Under the pieces are notes generated by a model, which was not told the DNA's origin, searched no databases, and saw nothing but the letters and a program-made list of their open reading frames with translations. The position numbers were made by a program, and so were the translations under genes. From assembly GCA_037693485.1 (NCBI GenBank), contig CM075346.1:121818001-121882000 (forward strand): a DNA stretch of 64,000 nt, in the 5' to 3' direction. Source of the stretch: Kitagawia praeruptora. Its lineage: Eukaryota; Streptophyta; Magnoliopsida; Apiales; Apiaceae. Position 1 is the first letter of the stretch; each line of letters begins with the position of its first letter. Of the stretch, positions 1 through 10,898 are shown piece after piece.

Positions 1-1
1 G

Positions 2-3000
2 CAGCAGAAGATGCTGTTCTATCTGACCACTTTGAATATGTCTCGCTACTTGAAAGAGGAGGCACCTAAGGTCACTACTGAAAGTGATGTGCAGACTGTG
101 TATGCTGCTGATGCATGGAAGCATGCCGACTATATATGTCGGAATTATGTGCTCAATGGCCTGGCAGACTCGTTGTATAACGTGTACTGCTCAAAGCCAA
201 CAGCTAAGGACTTATGGGAGTCTCTTGAACATAAGTATAAAACCGAAGATGCTGGAGCCAAGAAGTGGATTGTTGGCCGTTTTCTTGAATACAAGATGAT
301 GGACTCCAAGACTGTGGTCAGTCAGGTGCAAGAATTGCAAGTGATTATTCATGACATTCATGCTGAGGGAATGGTCATAAGCGAACCTTTCCAAGTTGTT
401 ACTGTGATTGAGAAGCTGCCCCCTGGTTGGAAAGATTTCAAGAATTACCTGAAGCACAAGCGGAAGGAGATGACTATGGGGGATTTAATTCTGAGACTTC
501 GCATTGAAGAAGACAACAGGGGATCTGAGAAGAAGGTCAATGTTGCCACTGAAAAGGCAAACATGGTGGAGCACACTCAAAGCTCCAAGAAGGCCAATTC
601 TGGAAAAAGGGGAAAGCTGGCACCCAAGGGAGGAGTTTCGAAGCCTTCGAAATTCCAAGGAAAATGCTACAATTGTGACAAGGTGGGTCATAGGTCTTCC
701 AAGTGCAGGAAGCCCAAGAAGACCAACAAGAAGAAGGAAGCAAACATGGTGAACGACATTTCCAAGGATATGTCTGACATAGACCTATGTGCCACTATCT
801 CTGAGGTAAACCTGGTTTGCTCTAATCCAATGGAATGGTGGATTGATACTGGAGCAACAAGGCATGTTTGTTCTGATAAGGCGATTTTCTCTAGCCTCCA
901 AGCTTCTGATGCTGGTGAGAAGCTTTACATGGGGAATTCAGCAACTTCTACTATTGAAGGGGAAGGCACGGTGATTCTGAAGATGACCTCTGGAAAGAAT
1001 CTGACTTTGAAGAATGTACTTTATGTTCCTGATATTCGCAAGAACCTTGTGTCTGGTTCTCTGTTGAATAAGAATGGATTTCGCATTGTAATAGAGTCAG
1101 ATAAATTAATTTTGTCTAAGAGTGGTATGTTTGTAGGCAAGGGCTATGTAACTGATGGGCTTTTCAAGCTCAATGTAATGTCTGTCAACGACAATAATGA
1201 AATGAAAAATTCTTCTGCTTACTTGCTTGAGTCTCCTAATTTATGGCATGCTAGATTAGGACACATGAATTATGACACTTTACGATGATTAAGTGTAAAA
1301 GAATACATACCAAAATTAAATATTGATCCAAAACATAAGTGTGAAACTTGTGTTGAGGCAAAATTAACAAGATCATCTTTCAAAAGTGTGGAAAGAAATA
1401 CCAAAGTGCTAGATTTAATACATAGTGATATATGTGATTTGAAATTCGCTCCAACTAGAGGAGGAAACAAGTATTTTATAACATTCGTGGATGATTGTAC
1501 AAAATACTGCTATGTATATTTGCTTAAGAGCAAAGACGAAGCTATAGATAAATTTAAAATCTATAAGGAAGAAGTTGAGACACAACAAAAGGTAAAAATC
1601 AAAACGATACATAGTGATTGTGGAGGTGAATATGTCGAGCCCTTCGGGGAATTCTGTTCACAACATGGTATAATCCATGAGATCACTGCACCATACTCAC
1701 CACAATCTAATGGTGTGGCTGAGAGGAAAAATCGCACTCTCAAGGAAATGATGAATGCGATGTTGTTAAGCTCTGGACTTCCGCAATCTATGTGGGGGGA
1801 AGCCATCTTAAGTGCAAATTATCTCTTAAATAGGATGATTCGCAAGAATAAGAATGAAATTCCTCATGAAATATGGAAGAAAGAGAAAACAAGTTACAAA
1901 CACTTGAAAGTGTGGGGGTGTCTCGCTAAGGTACTGATCCCAGTGCCTAAGAAGGTGAAGATTGGTCCAAAGACGGTGGACTATATCTTCATCGGGTATC
2001 CACCACATAGCACTGCATATCGGTTTCTTGTATATGAATCGAAGATTCCTGAGATTCAAAAGAATACGATCATGGAGTCAAGGAATGCGTCATTCTTTGA
2101 GAATGTATTTCCTTGTAATCTTGGAATCGAGCGCCCTACGACGTCTAAACGACCTCATGAGTCTTTAGAAGACGACAATGAGAGTGATGAAGGTGAAGAC
2201 GAAAATGTGGGGGTAGTGAGAAGGAGCAAAAGACAAAGGAAGGAGAAATCGTATGGGTCAGAATTTCTGACTTATTTGCTCGAAGAAGGTGATCCAAAAA
2301 CCTACAAGGAAGCGGTGACATCACCTGATGGACCTATGTGGAAAGAGGCCATTAAAAGTGAAGTTGAATCTATTTTACAGAATCATACGTGGGAGTTAGT
2401 GGACTTACCAACCGGAAGTAAGACACTAGATAGCAGGTGGATTTTCAAAAAGAAATTGAAACCTGATGGCACTATAGATAAGTACAAGGCCAGACTTGTA
2501 ATCAAAGGATACAAGCAACAACATGGTCTTGATTACTTTGATACATATTCTCCAGTATCGAGAATAACATCTATAAGAATGATGTTTGCTATAGCTGCAA
2601 TGCGAAAATTAGAAGTACATCAAATGGATGTGAAAACTGCTTTTCTAAATGGCGATATAGATGAGAAGATCTATATGAAACAACCTGAAGGGTTCGTTGT
2701 CCCTGGTCAAGAGAGAAAGGTCTGTAAATTGGTGAAATCAATATATGGACTAAAACAAGCACCTATGAAGTGGCATGAGAAGTTTGATCAAGTCGTGTTA
2801 CCGAATGGCTTTAAGACCAATGAATGTGATAGTTGTGTTTATTACAAGGATAACGAGAATGGCTATGTCATGATGACATTATACGTAGATGATCTGTTTA
2901 TTGCCGGTAGCAATGATAAAGTGATCAAATCTACAAAGGACATGTTAAAGGCAAGGTTTGGCATGAAAGACATGGGTCTAGCAAATGTAATTCTAGGAAT

Positions 3001-3832
3001 TCAGATTTCTAGAACATCAGAGGGTCTTGCATTAAGTCAACCACATTATGTTGACAAAATTCTTGAGAAATTTCTCAAGGATGATGTTGAGACAGCGAGA
3101 ACACCTGTGGATGTGACTTTGCATCTATCCAAGAATAAAGGTGTAGGATTCTCGCAACTGGAATACTCACGGATAATTGGAAGTCTGATGTACTTAATGA
3201 GTTGTACAAGACCAGACATTGCATACTCAATTAGCAAGTTTAGTAGATTTACAAGTAATCCGGGAGCTGATCACTGGAAAGCGATCATAAGAGTACTGAG
3301 GTACTTAAGGGGAACTCGAGACTATGGACTGCTTTATGGCAGATACCCAGCAGTATTAGAAGGATATACTGACGCGAACTAGATATCGAGCAAGAAGGCA
3401 TTGAAGTCTACGAGTAGCTATGTATTTACGTTAGCCGGAGCGGCAGTGTCATGGAAATCCTCAAAACAAACAGTGATAACTCATTCCACGATGGAAGCTG
3501 AGTTTGTGGAATTAGATAAATGCGCACGAGAGGCGGAATACTTACTCCAATTTATGGAGGATGTTCCAAGATGGCCAAAACCTGTGACTGCAATAGGACT
3601 GCATTGTGATAGTCAGTCAGCTATTGGCAGAGCACAGAGCACGATGTATAATGGACAATCTCGTCACATAAGACGATGACATAGTTCCATTAGACAATTA
3701 ATATCAACCGAAATTATCACGATTGACTATATACCGTCAAAGGATAATATCGCGGATCCGCTAACCAAAGGGTTATCAAGAGAACTGGTTGATAAATCAT
3801 CAAAAGGGATGGGCCTTAAGCCTATTGCTTAA
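2..3832 (+). pseudogene. Copia-1 gag-pol polyprotein, three in-frame stops
   Basis: A single reading frame runs to TAA at 3830-3832 and is broken by TGA at 1286-1288, TAG at 3380-3382 and TGA at 3677-3679. There is no frameshift. In order it shows a gag capsid region, a zinc knuckle (CYNCDKVGHRSSKC, near 667), an aspartic protease with the DTG triad in WWIDTGATRHV (near 835), the integrase zinc-binding region (HARLGHMN, then CETCVEAK), integrase D,D,E core pieces (IHSDICD, HSDCGGEYV, SNGVAERKN), a reverse transcriptase with YVDDLFIAGS (near 2883), and RNase H ending in DNIADPLTKGL. The stops sit where the family normally has R, W and R. All three can be explained by C-to-T or G-to-A transitions. 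Confidence 0.93.
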
Positions 3833-4443
3833 ACGGCGTCATGGTGGACACCCAACCTTGCTGACTGGAGGTCCCAAGAACTTGGTTCAAATGGGCAAAC
3901 TAAATCATGATGACCAAATCACTGTGGGGGTAACCCCTGGCCTGTTCCTATGATAAGAAACAGTGAGACCCGTATGGTACGAGGGTAAGCATTACGCTTT
4001 TAATGATCTTTGGCGAATACATGGAGTTCAATAGCATTGAATGCATGGAATTCGGTTGAGTAAACGCGGGTTACTCTTTAAGATAAAGATCACCTATGTG
4101 GGAGAGAAGTGGGGCCGCTTCGAAGGAGAATTGCGAGGCACAATTCTTTAGAAACTCCGGCAGAACCAGGACGATGTTCCATGGCCAAAATGGACATACA
4201 CATGAGAGCTGAACAAGTCAGAAAGGATATAGTGATAAGTATATCATCGCTTACACAAACGGTCGAACAGTTCAAAGAGCAAACCTCCACTGTCTACCAG
4301 TAAGGTCGATACGCTTACTCAAGCGAAGGTTCAAGGAGCAAACCTCTACCTATCGTATGCTATATCTGATCGAAGAAATTATCACCAAGTCAAACTCCAT
4401 GTATGTCTGTCTGGTGTGTGCTACTGAAACATTAATCTCATCC

Positions 4444-4453
4444 ATGTGGGGGA
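4444..4453 (+). other. polypurine tract of Copia-1
   Basis: The purine-rich run ATGTGGGGGA lies one base before the TGTTGGAAAATG that begins the LTR. This is the usual position for the plus-strand primer of a copia element. Confidence 0.75.
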
Positions 4454-4454
4454 T

Positions 4455-5447
4455 TGTTGGAAAATGTGGGTTGTAGCCCCACATTGACAAGTCATTTTGA
4501 GCTAAGATTTGAGAAGGCCTTGTGTGCATGATCGCAACAAGTTATGCTTGGAATGTGTTCTACTCCGTGAGAACTTTCCAACGCACTTTAAATTACTCAA
4601 AACGATAAAGGGATGAATGAGATATGGTTATCCAAAGTTGGTCCCTTGAAGTGGAAATTTGAAGTTGATATTTTATATCCCACATTGAAATCATAAAGAG
4701 CCCTTTAAGGCTTTATATAGCAAAGCACTCTCCTAGTGTTTAAAATGAGTTACTAATGTATTGCTCCATCTCCTATGTGCGCGCAGGGGGGGTGCAAATC
4801 ATGGGATTTCGAGGGGGATTTCGTGACTTCGCAAGCCTCGGGCTTTTCCGCGTGTGCGACCTGCAGACACGAATGCAGCAAAATTTGGGCCGAATAATTC
4901 CGGACTAGTTTTGCTAAATTATTTCCACTGGGCTGCTCAAATTGATTTTGTGTTTTTGTGAAATTAATTCTAATTTGATTATGAATTAATAATTCTGATT
5001 TGATTTGAATTAATTGATCATTGCCTTGATTAATTGACGCGTCTAATTAATTGTGTAAATCAATTAACGCGTCTAATTAATTATTCAGTAGTACACATGG
5101 GTTAGGGTTAGTCTATGCCTATATATTCATTGCTATAGAGTGTAGGGTTTTACATCGAAAAAACACAGCCTCTTTTATTTTCCCTTCCTCTTCCTCCTGG
5201 TGATAATTACTTGCTCTGTTCTAGCTCGCCGAGAGTGTTGCTTCGCAGCTTCACTGCGCCTTGTTTTATCCTGGGAAGCCTTCGTTCTTGCAATTACGGT
5301 GAGGACGAAATAAGCTTTAAGGAGACAGTTTTTGCACTGGACTCAAGGATTATTCTTTTATATCCTTCTGTTATTTGCCCTCTGTTATTCACACACGAAC
5401 ACGATTTTATTTATTTAATTGTTTTTGCGCAGATTGTTCTACATCAC
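4455..5447 (+). repeat. 3' LTR of Copia-1 (right end approximate)
   Basis: The LTR starts at TGTTGGAAAATG directly after the polypurine tract. It carries a TATA-like CCTATATATTC near 5117, which fits a promoter for the downstream R region. A CA dinucleotide that could close the LTR occurs near 5443-5447. The left LTR is not in the window, so the end is inferred. Immediately beyond it lies the intron side of the host exon fragment at 5548-5829, so Copia-1 seems to have landed in or beside that gene. Confidence 0.6.
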
Positions 5448-5547
5448 ATCTGCTCGTCGCTTTCAAACTATAAAATAGAAAATGAAACCAATTTGAAGAG
5501 CCGAAAGTCACCGGTGAATAGAGATAGGTAGAACATAGTAGTCTTAC

Positions 5548-5829
5548 CATTTTTGGCTGAGGAAAAGGATAATGGAAGATTGATTGGAGTTCGTTTCCGA
5601 CCTGTACTGTTGCTAGTAGAATTAATTGCAGAAGATCAAAACAACATATACACAATTCACCAACGCTTGTAGCCATACTTGATTCGTCCATTGAACAACC
5701 CTTTATCCGATCAACACGCTTTAAAGCACGTATAATTTGAAAATGATGTGTGGGATAAGTGGCAATCATGTTCAGTAGTTCAATCAGGGAATCAGTAATT
5801 TCCAATGATGTCTCCATAAAATCAGGAAC
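5548..5829 (-). pseudogene. exon-like fragment of an unidentified host gene
   Basis: On the minus strand an open stretch of about 93 codons runs from an AG acceptor (near 5830) to a good donor, ATG|GTAAG, with its last exon base at 5548. It contains METSLEITDSLIELLNMI and CICCFDLLQLILLATVQV. The composition is leucine-rich and helical, like a HEAT/ARM-type solenoid, but I do not recognise the family. The open frame continues past the donor only by chance. I see no partner exons nearby. Downstream on this strand the Copia-1 LTR follows within about 100 bp, so the gene is either interrupted by that insertion or is a fragment. Confidence 0.4.
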
Positions 5830-5900
5830 TCAAATTAAAAACTAACAGATGAGTAGGAAATTTTGATGGAAAGAGGAGAGAAACTGACGTCAACAACGTG

Positions 5901-6044
5901 TTTATTGTAAAATTGGATTTAACCCGTTTGTGTATGTGTGATCCGATAAAGGGTAAAATGACTGTAAAACACTTTACTGTAGAATTGGGTTTAACCCGTT
6001 TGTGTATGGGTGACCCGATAAAGGGTAAAATGACGGTGAAACAC
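5901..6044. repeat. 72-bp tandem duplication (two copies)
   Basis: Copy 1 is 5901-5972 and copy 2 is 5973-6044. Both contain TTAACCCGTTTGTGTATG and GATAAAGGGTAAAATGAC. They differ at only a few positions. The minus strand happens to be open across both copies because 72 is a multiple of three. I do not regard that frame as a gene. Confidence 0.9.
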
Positions 6045-6125
6045 ATGAATTAACATAATGATAAGAAAAAATGAAGGGTATTGGAAGTCTTTTGGAAAAA
6101 TCAATGCTAGCACAAATTTAGAATA

Positions 6126-6193
6126 GATTGATATTGATATTGATTGATTGATTGATATTGATATTGATATTGATATTGATATTGATATTGATT
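6126..6193. repeat. (ATTGAT)n microsatellite
   Basis: A run of ATTGAT hexamers broken by a few GATT tetramers. On the plus strand it encodes alternating I and D, which creates a spurious small ORF. Confidence 0.95.
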
Positions 6194-6271
6194 ATATCAT
6201 GTTCAAACTTCGGGCCATAAAAATTGATGAAGAAATAATTTTTTTGAAAAATCAAGTACGTAAATATTCCA

Positions 6272-6318
6272 ATCTATACTATATTATAAAAGACGAAACA
6301 TTGAAAGTTTTGGTACGG
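6272..6318 (+). mobile_element. Helitron-like 5' terminus
   Basis: TCTATACTATATTATAAAAG followed by ACGAAACATTGAAAG resembles the TC-start of plant Helitrons. A related terminus occurs at 8103. The matching 3' hairpin and CTRR end were not located for this copy. The rest of 6319-7134 is AT-rich with no gene I can support. Confidence 0.4.
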
Positions 6319-7134
6319 TACTTACCTTATTTAATTATTTTATTTTATAATTAAAAAATAAAACACAACCTTTTCTAAAAAAAATTACACACATGTCTTT
6401 TCAACACTATCCTTATTGTATTCTTTTTTAATACTATTAATATATCCTTATAATAATAAGCGTAAGAGGGATTTTATCCATAATTTTGGTTTGGTAACTT
6501 TGGTTTATTCATTGTACCGCCAAAATAATCTCAACCGTCGAATATAATATTTTTAAAAATAGACGATCAAGATTATATCATATTAAAAAGAAATTATAAT
6601 CTAAAAAGGATATGATTAAAAAAGTTGTATTAGAATTGAATTTTAAAAAGAAGTTATAATCTGAAAAGGATATAAAAGATTGTAATAGAACTGAATTTTA
6701 TTTATTTATTTATTAATACTAAAAAAGGTTCATATTTACTATTTAGGCTATATCTCGAGATATAGAAATCAGATTTTACATTCCACACGAAACTCAAAAA
6801 ATTATCTTTAATTTAGTGATGATCCAACAATTATTATCCAAATGAAAATACTCAGAATCTCAAGAGAAAATACAATTACGAATTTTTACATAAATCTTAT
6901 TTAGTGTAGAATACCTACATTAATAATACTATTCAATATAGAAAACCTAATTATATATGATTTAAATGATTGACAAGAACTTTTTCGTATTTCAATATAA
7001 ATACACTTTTTAGTTTACATGTTAAAATATTAAATATTTTTATGCTAGATCCAACATTTTTTATCTATTTATTTTAAGATATAAAAGTTCTTATTTATTT
7101 TATCGTATTGAGGACCAGAATACCAACTACCAAA

Positions 7135-7405
7135 GTTTTGGACAAAATTCCTACTACACTTATTATTAAAATCGTATTTGGTGGTCAGTACAATGATCTT
7201 CAAATAATAAGAAGGTTAATTTGATAATCAAAACAAAAATATAAGTAGATTTTCTAAATAGAATAGAATTTTCAATATAAAAAATCGTCAGTTGCATGTC
7301 TCTTTTGTTTCTTGTTAGTTTTAATTAGAGAAAATTGTTAAATCATCATTAAATTAAAGATTATTTTTTAATTTCACGTAGGCTGTAAAATAATCCAAAT
7401 CAAGT
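7135..7405. repeat. dispersed repeat, copy 1 (partner at 46770-47040)
   Basis: This stretch shares long matched segments, in the same orientation, with the region near 46770-47040. Examples are CTTCAAATAATAAGAAGGTT, CTCTTTTGTTTCTTG and AAATTAAAGATTATTTT. Neither copy has an ORF. The family is not identified. The partner copy directly precedes a Helitron-like 3' terminus. Confidence 0.7.
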
Positions 7406-7470
7406 TTTAAGAATTCAAGATAAAACACATAATAAATTGAACGTGTAAAATCTTATATATATATATATAT

Positions 7471-8008
7471 AGGCTTTTGCTCAAATACAAACCAATCCTT
7501 AAATACAAACTACAAACTAACACTAAATTAATTATATTTCAACTATTCTAAGTTTCCCGCCAAGGGTACCTTCACAAAAAATGTTTAAAATAATTGGTTC
7601 TATCCAACAAAAAAAATTAAAAAAAAAAAAAAATCCCTGCCGTGGAAATGCGAAGCATTTAAGACAGTAAACGGATGAGTTAGGTAGTCATGAGGGCCGA
7701 AGGCTCTCGACACACCCGTCAATCGTCTATTGCCTTTACCATTGATTGTCATTCCTTACAACTTTAGAATGATAAAGGCGCGAAGCGCCGTACAAGAAGG
7801 TGCGAAGCACCGTTAACCAGTGAAATCCACTGCCACGTCATCATGTGAACAGTGATATTTTTTTTTTATTTGTTGGATAGAGCCAATTATTTTAAGCATT
7901 TTTTGTATTGGGGTACCCCTAGTTTGGTCATTAGATTAGCTAGAAATATTATATTAGTGTTTAGTTTTTAGTTTGTAGTTAATTTTAGTTTGTAGTGGAG
8001 TAGGATCC

Positions 8009-8009
<1 letters not shown>
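7471..8009. mobile_element. MITE with long terminal inverted repeats (MULE-like)
   Basis: The left end AGGCTTTTGCTC and the right end GTAGGATCCT face each other as imperfect inverted repeats. They extend inward through CTACAAACTAACACTAAA on the left and its counterpart on the right. Further in, ATTGGTTCTATCCAAC pairs with GTTGGATAGAGCCAAT. The inverted arms are therefore about 150 bp each. The element lies in a TATATATA tract, so the target duplication cannot be measured. Inside is a non-coding core with repeated GCGAAGC motifs near 7650-7810. No transposase is present. Confidence 0.75.
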
Positions 8010-8039
<30 letters not shown>

Positions 8040-8102
8040 CAATTTCATAACAATTTGATATGTAAACAAATAAATAAAAAATAAAAAAATAACATAATAA
8101 AT

Positions 8103-8150
8103 CTGTACTATTATATAAAAGCTGAAACATTAAAAGTTTTGGTACCTATT
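8103..8150 (+). mobile_element. Helitron-like 5' terminus
   Basis: TCTGTACTATTATATAAAAG followed by CTGAAACATTAAAAG closely matches the terminus at 6272. Helitron 5' ends start with TC and are conserved over the first 30 bases or so. The body is interrupted by the fold-back element at 8312, and I could not assign a 3' end. Confidence 0.4.
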
Positions 8151-8189
8151 TTTTTGTACCTGTTTTTTGGTACTTCGTGAATTTACTTA

Positions 8190-8311
8190 TTTACCCTTCA
8201 TTATAAAGAAAAATAAATACACCTAAAATAAATAATAACATAATATAATTAATGTAATTAGTCGATTATCTTTTTCACATTTACTTTTAGTTGAAGATAT
8301 TACCTTTTATA
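8190..8311 (-). repeat. inverted copy of the 9119-9684 repeat unit
   Basis: Read on the minus strand this gives GGTAATATCTTCAACTAAAA and GTAAATGTGAAAAAG, followed by a CGACTAATTAC segment. This is the same order of segments found twice on the plus strand at 9119-9684. It is directly abutted by the fold-back element at 8312. That same junction of repeat and fold-back element recurs at 9684/9685. Confidence 0.75.
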
Positions 8312-8672
8312 GAGTAAAATGCAGTTTGGTGGCTTGTACTTAATTTTTTTTGCACTTTGATGACCAAGAACACTTTAATGGCTGTAGTTTAATTTTTTTG
8401 CACTTAGATGACCAACTTTTCAAAATGAACACTTTGATGACTTACCTTTTTTTGTTTAGCACTTTGGTGACCAAAATAGCGTCAAAAAAGAAAAAACTTG
8501 GCAACCGCAAAGTGTTAAACAAAAAAAGGTAAGTCATCAAAGTGTTCACTTTTAAAAGTTGGCACTTAAGTGCAAAAATATTAAACTACAACCATCAAAA
8601 TGTTTACTTTTAAAATTTGACCATCTAAGTGCAAAAAAATTAAAGTACGAGTCATCAAAATGCAATTTACTC
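8312..8672 (-). mobile_element. fold-back palindromic MITE, copy 1
   Basis: The whole 361 bp is an inverted repeat running from GAGTAAAATGCAG to GCAATTTACTC. Each arm contains two direct sub-repeats of the form TTTTTTTGCACTTAGATGRCC. A short unique core (AGCGTCAAAAAAG, then GGCAACCGC) lies between the arms. The core is inverted relative to copies 2 and 3, so this copy is scored as minus. No coding capacity. The last 11 bases abut a poly-A tract. Confidence 0.9.
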
Positions 8673-8872
8673 AAAAAAAAAAAAATAACACTTCTGTGCT
8701 TTTTTATTCAGAAAAGTCATAAGCTTCAATTTTCCAAACGGTACTAGTCTATTAAATAATCACACTGCAATTTCCGGATGAAACAAGATTTGTACTTTAA
8801 ACGTCCTTCAAATAACAAAAGATCTATACTCCTATAATTCTGCGTATCGATCTCTTAAAAATTCATAGCTAT

Positions 8873-8907
8873 ATACTAGCTTATAACATGTGCAATGCAC
8901 GGGTTTT
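8873..8907 (-). mobile_element. Helitron-like 3' terminus (minus strand)
   Basis: Read on the minus strand: AAACCCGTGCATTGCACATG, a short GC-rich hairpin, followed by TTATAAGCTAGT. A hairpin 10-12 bases before CTAG is the Helitron 3' signature, so the body should extend to higher coordinates. The flanking 8673-9118 is AT-rich without a supported gene. Confidence 0.5.
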
Positions 8908-9118
8908 TTATATTATGTTATAAATTTTATTTAATATTACAATTATGTTTTTATATAATCATTATTTTTAATAATTTTTTAAATTTTAATTTGATAGTAT
9001 AATTTAATATACTCATGTTTATGGATTATACTAATGTTTTTTATTATAAACAACGTATAGGATTTTTAATATACTTTATTAATAATTTAAAAATATGGTG
9101 TGATTTTTAAATTAAAAA

Positions 9119-9684
9119 GGTAACGTGTTTTAATTTGAAAGAAAATATTAATGATATATTTTTAGGTATTTGTAAAAGGTAATATATTCAACTAAAATTA
9201 AATGTGAAAAAGGCAATCGACTAATTACCTTTAATTTTATTATGTTAATATAAAAAGACAATTGACTAATTACCATTAATTATATTGTGTTATTATTTAT
9301 TTTAGGTGTTATATTTTTCTTGAAAATTATGGTGTCATATTTTCGGGTATATATTAATGATTGTAAGATTTGTTTTAAATTAAAATGGTAACGTGTTTTA
9401 ATTCGAAAGGAAATATTAATGATTGATTGATGCTTTTAGGTGTTTATAAAAGTTAATATCTTCAACTAAAAGTAAATGTGAAAAAGGCATCGACTAATTA
9501 TCATTAATTCTATTACGTTAATGTGAAAAAGGCAATAGACTAATTAATTACCATTAATTTAATTATGTTAATCAACTAATTACCATTAATTATATTATGT
9601 GATTATTTGTTTTAAGTGTTATATTTTTCTTGAAAATTATGGTGTGGTATTTTCGGGTATATATTTTTAGGTATTTATAAAAGG
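9119..9684. repeat. tandem duplication with 268-bp period
   Basis: GGTAACGTGTTTTAATT at 9119 recurs at 9387. The following segments (GAAAGRAAATATTAATGAT, a CTAATTACCATTAATTATAT block, then TTTTTCTTGAAAATTATGG) recur in the same order. The second copy ends at the fold-back element at 9685. AT-rich and non-coding. Confidence 0.8.
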
Positions 9685-10060
9685 GAGTAAATTGCACTTT
9701 GATGGCTCGTACTTTAATTTTTTTGCACTTAGATGGCCAAATTTTAAAAGTAAACACTTTGGTGACTGTAGTTTAATTTTTTTGCACTTAGATGGCCAAC
9801 TTTTAAAAGTGAAAACTTTGATGACTTACCTTTTTTTGTTTAGCACTTTGCGGTTGCCAAGTTTTTTCTTTTTTGACGCTATTTTGGTCACCAAAGTGCT
9901 AAACAAAAAAAAAGGTAAGTCATCAAAGTGTTCACTTTGAAAAGTTGGTCATCTAAGTGCAAAAAAAATAAACTACAGCCATTAAAGTGTTCACTTTTAA
10001 AAATTGACCATCTATTTGCAAAAAAAATTTAAGTACAAGTCACCAAACTGCAATTTACTC
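9685..10060 (+). mobile_element. fold-back palindromic MITE, copy 2
   Basis: 376 bp from GAGTAAATTGCAC to CAATTTACTC, with the same arm structure as the copy at 8312. The unique core is GCGGTTGCCAAG then GACGCTATTTTGG, in the same orientation as copy 3. It forms a near-complete hairpin if single-stranded. No ORF; the apparent 82-codon frame is repeat sequence. Confidence 0.92.
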
Positions 10061-10898
10061 TTATTTTTATTAGTACTATGAATTTGAAAGATAATATTTG
10101 CAAATGATGTACGCCAATATTCTCTCTCTCGTCCTTTTAGCTAGAGTCTCGCAAACTCTTCAATTTTTAACAAAAATATGAAGATTTAATCTATAGAAAT
10201 ATATCAATGATATATGATGCTCTTCAACAAGACTGGAATGTCTAGCTTTAGTTCTTCGACATCGATAGAAATGACTTGCATAAGAGGAAAAAATTTGCAT
10301 GTCGTTTGCTATAGCTTTTCCGCATACACGAAATGAAAACATAATTCTTTTCAAGCTTATTAATCCTATGGTTCAAGTTAGTGAAATTATTTAATTCAGT
10401 CTAATTCGTGGTTCCAAATTGTTTCAGAACAAAACATTTCGATTATAGTTGTTCGTGTTGCGTGTTCAACAACTACAACCCTAACACTACGCTACGAAGC
10501 TGTTTAATTTGCCTGCGCAAGTCAAATTGCAGTGTGGTAAGTGGTGAAAGTGGAACAAGTCTCAAACTTGACTGAAACTGAACAAATAACAATAATTATG
10601 ACATATTTAAATTTCGGACCGTAAAATTTGACGGAGATACGTAAAATGAAAATGAGATAATATCGTACAAGAACCAAGTACGTCTGTACTGAATATTCCT
10701 CCAAGGTATAAGGTTTTAGATAGAGAATTATATATAAGAGTATATATATGTATGTACATCTTGTTCGATATAAAAATTATAGTATCTAAAAACGAGTAGA
10801 GAGCGGGTGAAGTTTACGGATTCTTAAATCGAAGAGGACAACAATATTACCGTTAATTTACTGAAAATGGAAGTTGTACATGTAAACATGATTACAGC
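10061..10898. other. AT-rich intergenic DNA, nothing identified
   Basis: Small open frames on the minus strand at 10160-10354 and 10522-10704 have no recognisable domains or coding character. I see no structural repeat apart from the ACAGC target site at 10894-10898, which belongs to the solo LTR that follows. Confidence 0.6.

Larger units (their letters stand above)
1..5447 (+). mobile_element. Ty1/copia retrotransposon Copia-1, 5' end outside window
   Basis: A TNT1-type copia element. The order is gag, protease, integrase, reverse transcriptase, RNase H, then about 610 bp of untranslated DNA (3833-4443), a polypurine tract and a 3' LTR. The window opens inside gag, so the 5' LTR, primer-binding site and left target duplication cannot be seen. 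The coding region is closed by three nonsense codons, so the copy is dead. The right end of the LTR is uncertain by some tens of bases because no second LTR is available for comparison. Confidence 0.93.

Noticed and set aside
5098..5115. Telomere-like GGGTTAGGGTTAG
   Set aside because: Only two degenerate units inside the Copia-1 LTR; not a telomeric array.
5822..6046. 74-codon minus-strand ORF with a repeated 24-residue unit
   Set aside because: Produced by the 72-bp tandem duplication keeping frame; no coding features.
6148..6354. ORF starting with alternating I and D residues
   Set aside because: Translation of the ATTGAT microsatellite.
9692..9940. 82-codon ORF
   Set aside because: Lies entirely within the fold-back element at 9685-10060.
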